A stretch of DNA of 64,000 bases from Bacteroidetes Order II. bacterium (GTDB lineage Bacteria; Bacteroidota; Rhodothermia; Rhodothermales; UBA2364): the NCBI GenBank assembly GCA_016788705.1, contig JAEUSQ010000059.1:111814-175813 (forward strand), given 5' to 3'. The stretch's first letter is position 1. Every line of letters starts with the position of its first letter. The position numbers and the translations under genes were made by a program. The notes below the pieces were generated by a model that saw only the letters and a list, made by a program, of their open reading frames with translations, ran no database searches and was not told the DNA's origin. This document shows, piece by piece, positions 40,064 to 48,374 of this stretch.

Positions 40064-40493
40064 GGCAGGCTCCGGCTTGGTAGGTTATAAAAAATTTGCC
40101 GACTTTGCAGACAACCGGGGGTATTTTCTTCGATGAAGGACATACGCAAAAAGTTGTACCGTCGGTCACCAAGCCGACATCCTGCAAAACGAATACCTGA
40201 GGGGGAGGAATGGGGGAACATTAATTTACAACAAGGTAGCACCCCACTAAAATACAAAAATATTGCCAGAAACTTAAAAAAATAAACATGGAAGCTTTTT
40301 TTTAACATATTGACAAAAATCCACACTGTCTTCAACTTAATACAAGGTGTTGGGTTTTCTGAACAGACGAATTGTTCAAAAAAACGCAATCACGGATGCC
40401 TCGCGGCTTTCATCCGACTTCCCCCACATATTACCTTTGGTCTTGAAATGAATTTTTGCCCCCTTAGTGGCGATACAATTAAGACACAATACA
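40064..40493. promoter_or_regulatory. Divergent promoter region
   Basis: About 430 bases between divergent GH3 and ilvE genes. It is AT-rich, with a TTGACA at 40310-40315, but no well-spaced -10 box was found. No gene is supported here. Confidence 0.45.
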
Positions 40494-41408
40494 ATGGAAC
40501 ACAAAATTTGGTTTAATGGGGAACTCATTCCCTATGAAAAGGCGACTGTTCATGTACTGTCTCATGCCTTGCATTATGGCTCCTCCGTTTTTGAAGGAAT
40601 CCGCTGCTATCGCACCGAGAAAGGTTCGGCCATTTTCCGATTAGAAGAGCATATGCGCCGTTTGGTGGACTCCGCACGGATTTATCGCATGGAAATACCG
40701 TATTCACAGGATGAACTTTGCGCAGCCGCTATCCAAACCATACAAGAAGCAAAGCTCTCGGCGTGTTATATCCGCCCACTGGTCTGGCGTGGTATGGGTT
40801 CACTAGGCGTAAACCCCCTCAAGAACACAGTAGAATCCATGATTGCTGTGTGGGAGTGGGGGGCTTACCTTGGCCCCGAGGCATTAGAAAACGGTGTGGA
40901 TGTACAGGTAGCAAACTGGAACCGAATGGCGCCGAATACTTTCCCAGCACTTGCCAAAGCTGGTGGTAACTACCTGAATGCCCAATTGGTAAAAATGGAT
41001 GCGGTCTTGAAAGGCTTTGACGAAGGCATTATGCTAAATGTGAACGGCTATGTAGCCGAAGGCAGTGGAGAAAACCTGTTTATTATCCGAGACGGGGTTC
41101 TTTATACCGCCCCAACAGGTCTTTCTATTTTGCCCGGTATCACCCGCGACTCCATTATTACCATCGTGAAGGAGATGGGCATGAAGGTGGTAGAAGGTCA
41201 AATCCCTCGCGAAGCCCTCTACATTGCAGATGAACTATTCTTTACAGGTACAGCCGCCGAAATCACCCCCATCCGATCGGTGGACCATTACAAAATCGGT
41301 TCCGGTAAACGTGGCCCACTAACCGCCGCGATTCAGGATAAATTCTTTGATGTTGTGGTACGTGGAGAAGACCCTTATGGTTGGCTTACGCCAGTTCCAG
41401 GGGTATAA
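40494..41408 (+). CDS. ilvE: Branched-chain amino acid aminotransferase
   Basis: A 304-residue fold-type IV PLP enzyme that transaminates Val, Leu and Ile to their keto-acids. The start at 40494 ([12 protein letters not shown]) matches the family N-terminus. [15 protein letters not shown] (23-37), the PLP-binding Lys155 in [12 protein letters not shown] and EGSGENLF (189-196) are all normal. A strong terminator follows. No lesion. Confidence 0.95.
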   Translation: MEHKIWFNGELIPYEKATVHVLSHALHYGSSVFEGIRCYRTEKGSAIFRLEEHMRRLVDSARIYRMEIPYSQDELCAAAIQTIQEAKLSACYIRPLVWRGMGSLGVNPLKNTVESMIAVWEWGAYLGPEALENGVDVQVANWNRMAPNTFPALAKAGGNYLNAQLVKMDAVLKGFDEGIMLNVNGYVAEGSGENLFIIRDGVLYTAPTGLSILPGITRDSIITIVKEMGMKVVEGQIPREALYIADELFFTGTAAEITPIRSVDHYKIGSGKRGPLTAAIQDKFFDVVVRGEDPYGWLTPVPGV

Positions 41409-41434
41409 ACTTCTTTTCAGATACGAATGATTAG

Positions 41435-41475
41435 ACGTGGGATTGTATTAATAATGCAATCCCACGTATGGTTTT
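41435..41475 (+). terminator. Terminator after ilvE
   Basis: ACGTGGGATTG (41435-41445) is exactly complementary to CAATCCCACGT (41457-41467), followed by a T-rich stretch (GGTTTTTG). Confidence 0.8.
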
Positions 41476-41542
41476 TGACAAAATGAGGCGTAGATTGGGT
41501 ATGTCCTTTATCTGATTTATTTTTTGTGCCAACCCACGTCAC

Positions 41543-42805
41543 ATGCAAAATCGTCAACTGTTAACCATTTTTCTAATCCTTTTTGTGGATGTCTTGGGCT
41601 ATGGCCTGATTCTACCTTTGCTTCCCTACTACGCCAAGACGTATGGTGCTGGCGAAGTGGTGATTGGCCTGATGGTGGCTTCTTATGCCCTACTACAATT
41701 TGTGGGTGCTCCTCTTTTGGGTAGATGGTCAGATGTTCGGGGGCGTAGGCCCATTTTACTCACCAGCGTGGCAGGAACGGCACTGGGGTTTATCATTTTA
41801 GCATTAGCAGAACCCATCGGTTTTTTTGTTTTGGGAGATGAAAACACCGCTGGAGCACACAAGCTGATTTTGATTTTGCTCTTCCTTAGTCGGATGTTAG
41901 ACGGACTGACAGGGGGCAATATCTCGGTGGCACAAGCCTATATAACCGACGTGACGGACGAGCAAAACCGCGCACGAGGCTTGGGTTTGATGGGGGCTGC
42001 TTTTGGCTTAGGTTTCATTCTTGGTCCAGCAGCCGGCGGCTTTTTGAGTCAATGGGGATACACTGTCCCCGCTTGGGTCGCTTTTTCGGTTTCGGGATTT
42101 AACCTGATGATGGTCTATCTTTTCTTGCCAGAATCCTTAACCAATGAAAAACGAGCAGCCATTCTAAAGGCACCTCGCCCTAAATTGGGATTTGGAACCA
42201 TGTGGCACACCTTAATAAGGCCAAAAGTGGGGCCTTTGTTTCGGCTAAAAATCTGGACGACCCTTGCAGCAGGAATCTTTCCGGCTGTTTTTTCCTTGTA
42301 CGCTTCTGGCACACCCCTCTCACTTTCCGCACAACATGCAGGCTATGTTTTAACTTACGTCGGCTTTTCTACAGCCATTATGCAGGGTGGTATGATTGGA
42401 TTTCTCTCGAAACGCTATCCTGAACAGCAGTTATTACTGTATGGTACGCTTTTTTTGATTTTAGGACTTTTTGGTTGGGCGTTTACCACCACTATTCCAA
42501 TTTTGTTGGTGGCCATTACCTGCTTTGCCATTGGGATGGGGCTGACCGGTACGATGATCAACTCGCTCATCACAAAATCGGTTGATTCACACGAAATAGG
42601 ACAAATTTTGGGCATCGGCGCTTCATATGATAGCCTTACCCGAATCCTTGCTCCGATTTTAGGTGGGGTTCTTTTGGCCCAAGTTGGGGGTATTGGGCCA
42701 GGCTTATTTGGAGGGTTTATCATGATTGGTGCTCTTTTATACATCCTCCGAATCCGGGCATCATTAGGCCCTCTGCCCCAAAAAATGACCCAATCTGAAC
42801 CATAA
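41543..42805 (+). CDS. MFS transporter (TetA-like efflux)
   Basis: A 420-residue membrane protein with about twelve hydrophobic segments. Major-facilitator motif A between TM2 and TM3 is GRWSDVRGRRPILL, and the GxxxGPxxGG signature GLGFILGPAAGG is in TM5. It resembles drug-efflux pumps of the TetA/DHA1 family; the substrate is unknown. Free-standing gene, after ilvE's terminator. Confidence 0.87.
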   Translation: MQNRQLLTIFLILFVDVLGYGLILPLLPYYAKTYGAGEVVIGLMVASYALLQFVGAPLLGRWSDVRGRRPILLTSVAGTALGFIILALAEPIGFFVLGDENTAGAHKLILILLFLSRMLDGLTGGNISVAQAYITDVTDEQNRARGLGLMGAAFGLGFILGPAAGGFLSQWGYTVPAWVAFSVSGFNLMMVYLFLPESLTNEKRAAILKAPRPKLGFGTMWHTLIRPKVGPLFRLKIWTTLAAGIFPAVFSLYASGTPLSLSAQHAGYVLTYVGFSTAIMQGGMIGFLSKRYPEQQLLLYGTLFLILGLFGWAFTTTIPILLVAITCFAIGMGLTGTMINSLITKSVDSHEIGQILGIGASYDSLTRILAPILGGVLLAQVGGIGPGLFGGFIMIGALLYILRIRASLGPLPQKMTQSEP

Positions 42806-42808
42806 AGA

Positions 42809-42837
42809 AAGCCACATCCCTCTATGGAACATGGCTT
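42809..42837 (-). terminator. Hairpin between MFS and DUF4342 genes
   Basis: AAGCCA/TGGCTT pairing on the minus strand followed by TTCTTT. A weak terminator for the DUF4342 gene. Confidence 0.45.
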
Positions 42838-42860
42838 CATTACAACTACTTTGCAAAACC

Positions 42861-43166
42861 TTAATTAGTTTCTGCATCATCATTTTTCCCTTCCAGCAAA
42901 TCATCCGACTGGTTTGGTACAATTTCCAAGGTTACATCCGATACCAAAGCAGCCAAAGCACCAATTGCAGCAAGGATCGGAGCAAATGCAACGGCAATCA
43001 ATGTGCCTCCTACTCCATACGAAAGCGGTACTTCCATGAGCACTTTACCTTCCCGCTTGATGATGATCTTGCGCGTATTGCCCTCTTCAATGAGTTCTTT
43101 TACTTTTGAGACCAGTTCATTGCCTTTAATTTCTAATTGTTTGATGCGTTCTTTTGCGTGTGACAT
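42861..43166 (-). CDS. DUF4342 domain protein
   Basis: A 101-residue protein (start MSHAKERI at 43166). A charged N-terminal coil is followed by GNTRKIIIKREGKVLMEVPLSYGV and a hydrophobic hairpin (about 58-85, GTLIAVAFAPILAAIGALAALV). This is the DUF4342 layout; the family is of unknown function and has been linked to small membrane-associated proteins. Single gene. Confidence 0.78.
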   Translation of the reverse strand: MSHAKERIKQLEIKGNELVSKVKELIEEGNTRKIIIKREGKVLMEVPLSYGVGGTLIAVAFAPILAAIGALAALVSDVTLEIVPNQSDDLLEGKNDDAETN

Positions 43167-43370
43167 ATTGGTATAAGTTTTGGTTTTGAATAACAATGTA
43201 CCCTACGTCCCTATATCCCCAGAAGATGCAATCAGGAATATCAAGATCCAAAGAAGTGTTAAAACACCAACGTCTGAACGACTGTTACCAAATGGACTTT
43301 TTTTCAACTATTGCCGCTGGCTAGCACCGAAAGTGGTGTGCATTTGGAACAGCATCGCCCAAAAACAGAT

Positions 43371-44930
43371 CTACACCAAATCCGCAAGAGAAGAAAAAGA
43401 AGGCAATTGCCTTTCGGGATCGGGTTCAATTTCTGGTAGCAAGGAAGGTGGATTCGCTAAATGGTCTCCCTGGCTAATAGGCTGCATGGTTATCACGGCC
43501 TGACCAGCCGCATTGGCACTTAATTTCCCGATAAACAAGACCTCTTTTGGATTGGACGCTTCATGAGGCAGAATAGGTTTCTTTGTCGAAAGGCTATCTC
43601 CCCAATGACGTTCCGGGATCCGAGGCCATTCCTCGGCAACGGCTTGTGGAATAGGCATCGGCTTCCCGCCAAATACTGGTACGGGCAACCAATCATCAGT
43701 CATGGTATCCGGTTCTTCATCCATCTCAAACACCCAATGTTGCACCTCTGTATCCGGTTCTGCTTCAGGAACCGAGGGCAATGTCTTTTCCGGTGTAACG
43801 GATAAGGTAAAATGTTCGGAAAGGCTATTAGGCTCTGGCTCCAACGATACTTCCGCCGTCGGCAGGGTAAGCAAAACATCCAATGGAATGAAGAGATTGG
43901 GTACTTCTTCTGGCTGGGGCGTTGCTACGGGTACTTTCTTTTCCGCAGACACCACCCGCAGTTGACGATGCTCAGGCTTGGAGCGACGGGTTGGAACAGA
44001 AATTTTTGTCTTCCCAATGTGTTGTAAATGAAGCACTTCTACTTCCTTTTTATCTTCAAGTTGATCTATTGGGGAAGACCAATCCGGCAATAGATTGGGG
44101 ACTGTTTGCAAGACATCCATTGCAAAACTCGTCATGCCCTTCTGAAGCAAGGGGAACGAACGATAGAGCCGGATGCGGTTATAAATCCCCCACACTTCAA
44201 ACCCCAATGCCAAAACCAGCACCAGCACCGAGGCCGCAAACCAACCTGCATAGTTTTGCCAGATCAGATCAGGAATCCGGGCAGGAGTCCGGTACATGAT
44301 CCAAACCATACTTGCCCAAAATGCCAGAGAAAGATTGATCCACGGAAGACACAACTGCCCCAGCGTCTGATCGAAGTGTTCTGTGGGTAAAAGTGGATGA
44401 GGCGTTTTCCGGCGCTGAAGCCTCCACCATTTGTCAGGTGACTTGGTTGCGGCAGAATTATCCGGTAGATACCGCTGAAGTTCTGCCCGAAGAAACTGAA
44501 AGGTATAACTGGGTGACCATAAGTGTTCGGGATTGCCAAGCGTTTGCCAGAGTCCGTCTTCGGCCTGATGGTGGTGCAAAAATCGTTGCTCTAAACGGAT
44601 ATAGCGGTTTAAATAAACCAATTTCCGATAGGTAAAGCTGCCATACATCAGGTAGGAGGAAAGCACCAACAAAAAATAAATGGCCGACTGCCGCAGCGGA
44701 GGAGTCGGGAGGTCGGCAGACATATAAAGAAAAATGGGCGCAGTCCCGACGGCAAACATGCCTCCTACCCAAAGCGCCCGTTTGATTCTAACGAGGTTCT
44801 GCTCTATTTCTTGAAAAGCATCAAGCGCTATTTGTAAATTGGTTTTCAAACGGCAGTAGATTGATGAGTGACTTTGGGGTTTGATTAGACCAGCAGCAAT
44901 TGTCGTTCCAAAAACCAATATTCTGGCCAT
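43371..44930 (-). CDS. Uncharacterised membrane protein
   Basis: A 519-residue protein if it starts at 44930 (MARILVFG); a longer frame begins at 45050, but its extra residues lie over an AT-rich likely promoter. Hydrophobic pairs at about 50-95 and 225-290 suggest four TM segments. The C-terminal half (about 330-519) is Pro/Glu/Thr-rich and disordered, ending in charged sequence. I do not recognise a family. It is divergent from a sugar-isomerase gene. Confidence 0.6.
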   Translation of the reverse strand: MARILVFGTTIAAGLIKPQSHSSIYCRLKTNLQIALDAFQEIEQNLVRIKRALWVGGMFAVGTAPIFLYMSADLPTPPLRQSAIYFLLVLSSYLMYGSFTYRKLVYLNRYIRLEQRFLHHHQAEDGLWQTLGNPEHLWSPSYTFQFLRAELQRYLPDNSAATKSPDKWWRLQRRKTPHPLLPTEHFDQTLGQLCLPWINLSLAFWASMVWIMYRTPARIPDLIWQNYAGWFAASVLVLVLALGFEVWGIYNRIRLYRSFPLLQKGMTSFAMDVLQTVPNLLPDWSSPIDQLEDKKEVEVLHLQHIGKTKISVPTRRSKPEHRQLRVVSAEKKVPVATPQPEEVPNLFIPLDVLLTLPTAEVSLEPEPNSLSEHFTLSVTPEKTLPSVPEAEPDTEVQHWVFEMDEEPDTMTDDWLPVPVFGGKPMPIPQAVAEEWPRIPERHWGDSLSTKKPILPHEASNPKEVLFIGKLSANAAGQAVITMQPISQGDHLANPPSLLPEIEPDPERQLPSFSSLADLV

Positions 44931-45067
44931 AAACACTTCAACCCATTTACCAAACAAACCGATAATAACCAATAAATACTTTAAAAACAGTAACTTATAT
45001 TTTAAAAAAATAATCGCCAATTTTCCCCAACGCCTTCTATTTTCACCCACAGCCTCGTTTTTACAAT

Positions 45068-45874
45068 ATGATACCGATTTTACTGACCGATACCGTCACA
45101 CCAGATCCCGAACGTGCCCTCTATTACACCATGCTCTGGGGGCTTGAAGGGGTAATGCTCAGAACAGTAGAAAAGGGGCGAGTACCTCATCTTAACCTTC
45201 CTCGACTCCGGCACCACCTCGAAGAAGCCGAAATGCCAGTTATGGCTGTTTCACCCGGTCTTTTTGAATCGTCTGTTTTTCATACTCAACAATGGATGAA
45301 CGATCTCTTTTTATTAGATGAGGTATTGACGTTTACCCAAAAGATGAACTGTCCTCTGATTGAGGTATCTGCCTTTACCGCGCCAGAAACCCCACAAGAA
45401 CGTTTATCGGCGATAGAAAAGGCTGTTCAGGTGCTACAAAAGGCGGGAGACCGAGCAGCAAAGGCCAATACCACCTTGGCCGTTCTAAACGAACAAGGAG
45501 GAATAGCGGGCACATCAGCAGAACTTGCCGAATTACTTTCTCGCGTCAATCATCCCCATGTTCGGGGCGCTTGGAATCCATACACCGCCATACGCCTAGG
45601 CGAGGACATAAAAACGGCTACCCAGAATCTGGCAGGTAGGACCGAACTGGTGCGACTGCGCGACGGCATTGGCCAATCTTCCGGATGGAAAGAGAAGGTC
45701 TTGGGAACAGGAGACCTGAATCTGTCCGAAATGTTGGACATTCTTTACAAAGCTGGATTTCGTGGTTTACTGGTGCAAGAAGTATTTACAGAACCCAAAG
45801 GACCAACCGGACTTCATTCTGCCACAGCTCTGATCCACATGATCCGCGCAATAACCCAAAAGAAGGCCTTATAA
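45068..45874 (+). CDS. TIM-barrel sugar phosphate isomerase/epimerase-like
   Basis: A 268-residue protein of the AP_endonuclease_2 / xylose-isomerase-like TIM-barrel family. MIPILLTDTVT begins the barrel; PLIEVSAFTAPE, LAVLNEQGG and VQEVFTEPKG carry typical carboxylate metal ligands. Such enzymes isomerise or epimerise sugars; no specific substrate can be read. Its last bases overlap the convergent MBL gene by 6 bases. Confidence 0.78.
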   Translation: MIPILLTDTVTPDPERALYYTMLWGLEGVMLRTVEKGRVPHLNLPRLRHHLEEAEMPVMAVSPGLFESSVFHTQQWMNDLFLLDEVLTFTQKMNCPLIEVSAFTAPETPQERLSAIEKAVQVLQKAGDRAAKANTTLAVLNEQGGIAGTSAELAELLSRVNHPHVRGAWNPYTAIRLGEDIKTATQNLAGRTELVRLRDGIGQSSGWKEKVLGTGDLNLSEMLDILYKAGFRGLLVQEVFTEPKGPTGLHSATALIHMIRAITQKKAL

Positions 45875-46507
45875 GCCTTTTACGAACGGATTGGTACTCA
45901 TTTCGGCACCTATGGTGGTCTCTCGTCCATGTCCGCAATAAACCACAGTTTCCAAAGGCAACGTATAGAGTTGGGTTCGGATGCTGTTGGTTAATACCTG
46001 CATCGAGCCTTTCCATAAATCTGTACGCCCAACAGAACCAGCAAAGAGGACATCCCCCGCCACCACAAATCCGTTTTTATCGTCCCAAAAACAGATGGAG
46101 CCAGGGGAGTGCCCTGGTGTATGGCGGATTTGCCAAGTGGTAGTTCCGAGTTGGATGGTGTCTGACGGGGTCAAAAAGCGAAACGGTGGATCGGGGACGG
46201 CAATCCGCATCTCGTACTTTTGTGCAATTCGTTCTGCTTCGGTGATCATCGGCAGGTCTTCGACGTGCATCTCATAACCCATCTCAAAATGATCGCAGAA
46301 GAACTTGAGATCCAGAATATGGTCAATGTGGCCGTGTGTAAGTAAGATGTGCCGGATTTCGAGCGTATTGCCTTTGATGTAATCTAAAACACGGCGACGC
46401 TCGGTAGTGGTGGCGCAACCCGGATCTATCAAAACGGCATCGGTTCCTTCATGGATGACAAAGGTGTTTTCTTGGAATGGGCCTGTTACAAAGCGTTGAA
46501 GGTGCAT
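45869..46507 (-). CDS. MBL-fold metallo-hydrolase (glyoxalase II-like)
   Basis: A 212-residue metallo-beta-lactamase-fold protein with the metal motif THGHIDH (near 59-65), the His in HTPGHSPGSICFWD and GDVLFAGSVGRTDLW, and a late His in CGHGRETT. These are the dinuclear metal ligands of glyoxalase II. It likely hydrolyses a thioester or phosphodiester; the substrate is unknown. Convergent, overlapping the neighbour by 6 bases. Confidence 0.9.
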   Translation of the reverse strand: MHLQRFVTGPFQENTFVIHEGTDAVLIDPGCATTTERRRVLDYIKGNTLEIRHILLTHGHIDHILDLKFFCDHFEMGYEMHVEDLPMITEAERIAQKYEMRIAVPDPPFRFLTPSDTIQLGTTTWQIRHTPGHSPGSICFWDDKNGFVVAGDVLFAGSVGRTDLWKGSMQVLTNSIRTQLYTLPLETVVYCGHGRETTIGAEMSTNPFVKGL

Positions 46508-46725
46508 GAGGTGGGAATCAAAATGGATTTCAGAAAAACGAAGAGAAATTAGGGCTTTTCAAGGACGTTCTTTAATAGCCTTCTTCAAGTCTTCATTCAA
46601 AGATTTTGCACGACATACGCCTTTTGATTGTGCGGATGCAAATGGGTTTTTCACCACACAAAGGGGCATCCTCATAGAAACTTTGCCCACGGATAATTGC
46701 TTTACACGTCTGCCACCCCTTACGA

Positions 46726-47574
46726 TCAGTACTTTCTCATACTTCCATTGGGTGGATTATGGGTGTCTTTCACCTCACAGCATTTACACCCAACTGTCGT
46801 CGAACCCGCCTTTGCCCCACAACATGCATCTTTACCATCTCCGCAAGCAATTGTGCAGTTACTCCCTGCTGTTCCGTACCCACAACTTACCGCATCCTCG
46901 CCTCCGGCAAGACACGGAACCCGATCCGGATCCGTTGCACTACTTCCGCAGTAAGGCTCGCGCTGGGCTTTGTCGGCAGACCAAGTGATACACGGAGCAA
47001 ATTGTCTAAAAAGTGCTGTTTCTGTTTTAGACAATTTGAGGGCGTCCGATACCATTAAGCCTTGGTATTCAGCCAAACCATACCCTTCGTAAGTCACAAC
47101 TTTACGTTGTTGATTATTGGACAAACCAAGGAGAGCAAATAATTGCTGTTTTTCGCTTTTTTTGAGTTCTTTTCGCTCTACATTAAAGTACATCACCTGT
47201 GTAGTTTCTAAATTGATAAAAACGACCCCACCCAATGGCAGTTTCTGATGTACGTCATAATGATAATAGGCGCGGACTTTTTTCCAATCTATCGAAAGTG
47301 GTTTAGACAGCCCCTTTTCCATTTGCAGCGTATAAGCCTTGGGGGTGGGATCGGTATTGAGATTTTCCACACCATCCGGCGTAAGAATGCCCACCAAGTC
47401 CATTGCTTCCTGATCGCCCACACTTTTGATGACCAATGAGCCAGAAACCACCTTCCAAGTATGGTCTAATTTAGCAAGCGGCGGCAATCGTAATGGTTCC
47501 CGAACAATGCCCAAGTCACAGCCAACTAAAGAAACCAACAGCATGATAAACAACCAAAGATACATCTTTTTCAT
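46726..47574 (-). CDS. Lipoprotein with Cys-rich C-terminal tail
   Basis: A 282-residue protein; the start at 47574 gives MKKMYLWLFIMLLVSLVGCDLG, a lipoprotein signal with lipobox LVGC (Cys19). Residues about 25-190 form a beta-rich domain of unknown type. The last 75 residues contain twelve Cys, in a pattern CxIxCGxGxxACCG...GCKCCE; similar short Cys-rich tails occur in small secreted Bacteroidota peptides. The stretch before the start codon has a 60-base (AATTG) repeat and an inverted repeat, suggesting tunable expression. No function known. Confidence 0.72.
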   Translation of the reverse strand: MKKMYLWLFIMLLVSLVGCDLGIVREPLRLPPLAKLDHTWKVVSGSLVIKSVGDQEAMDLVGILTPDGVENLNTDPTPKAYTLQMEKGLSKPLSIDWKKVRAYYHYDVHQKLPLGGVVFINLETTQVMYFNVERKELKKSEKQQLFALLGLSNNQQRKVVTYEGYGLAEYQGLMVSDALKLSKTETALFRQFAPCITWSADKAQREPYCGSSATDPDRVPCLAGGEDAVSCGYGTAGSNCTIACGDGKDACCGAKAGSTTVGCKCCEVKDTHNPPNGSMRKY

Positions 47575-47614
47575 AACGAACTCCTGTTTTGTTTTAAAGT
47601 GATTCCCTTTTAGA

Positions 47615-47674
47615 AATTGAATTGAATTGAATTGAATTGAATTGAATTGAATTGAATTGAATTGAATTGAATTG
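47615..47674. repeat. (AATTG)12 pentanucleotide microsatellite
   Basis: Twelve uninterrupted copies of AATTG, beginning 41 bases upstream of the lipoprotein ATG. Each added or lost copy moves upstream promoter parts by 5 bases, so it could act as a phase-variable spacer. Confidence 0.95.
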
Positions 47675-47682
47675 AAGTTACA

Positions 47683-47710
47683 ACCACTATAAAGTAAAGT
47701 CAATAGTGGT
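47683..47710. promoter_or_regulatory. Operator-like 8-bp inverted repeat
   Basis: ACCACTAT (47683-47690) and its exact complement ATAGTGGT (47703-47710) are separated by 12 bases. Located directly upstream of the microsatellite, relative to the lipoprotein gene. Spacing between centres is two helical turns. Confidence 0.7.
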
Positions 47711-48325
47711 ATAAAATTTTCCTGATCATAACAACATCATTTTTTTCCTCACTTTTTTTGTATGGAAAACATGGCTTTGGTCTTTCTGGATATTGGCTTA
47801 GGTATAGTAGGGTCATAGAAGGTAGCAATCGGCATCAGTCTTTTGCCTGGATGTTATTGACAGCACCCAACGTAGCTTGATCAAAATTGATATTCGGGAA
47901 GCAAAATCTGAGTTTGCCTTACAAGGCTTCAAATTAACGCATGGACTGGGTTTGAAGAACTGGATTAACTTTGTCTTTACGACGGTAAGTCTATATCGCA
48001 TACTGGGTGTTCCGTACACCAATTATATGAACAAAAACGAGGAATCTTGCACCCGAACGGTTTATTCCATCACGAACATCAAAAGTTGTGAAGGACGGCA
48101 CACCTCGCACGGGTCATTATTAAAGATCAGCCTCAAAGTGTTGATTCTTATATAACGCCTGCCAAAATCAAACAACTTGGGGCGATGTTTGCGGTAAAAC
48201 TTGAATAACACGCTACATCAACACCTGTTTACTACTTTTACCAGCGCTCACGATCTTGCTATAACGATAGAAGATTGGCAAGATTGGCCAACATATAGTC
48301 GCACTTAGATAAAACAAATTCTCAT
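47711..48325 (+). pseudogene. Possible decayed gene remnant
   Basis: Short broken frames only. One frame ends about 48208 with VDSYITPAKIKQLGAMFAVKLE, a plausible protein C-terminus, but stops and shifts interrupt it upstream. I cannot name the family. The rest holds nothing clear. Confidence 0.3.
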
Positions 48326-48354
48326 AAAAAAAGGCTACCTTTGACAGATAGCCT
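48326..48354 (-). terminator. Terminator of the HtrA protease gene
   Basis: AGGCTA/TAGCCT stem (48332-48337 with 48349-48354) followed by seven T on the minus strand; 21 bases after the stop at 48375. Confidence 0.8.
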
Positions 48355-48374
48355 TTTCCTATATGTAAGCTCGG

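Noticed and set aside
45869..45874. Overlap between the isomerase and MBL genes as a regulatory feature
   Set aside because: A six-base convergent overlap is common in compact genomes and shows no special structure.
46508..46988. 160-codon plus-strand frame opposite the lipoprotein
   Set aside because: No signal, no family, and it is the antisense shadow of the Cys-rich lipoprotein.
47575..47703. Extended lipoprotein start containing repeated NSIQF
   Set aside because: The repeat peptide is the translated microsatellite; the signal peptide and lipobox begin at 47574.
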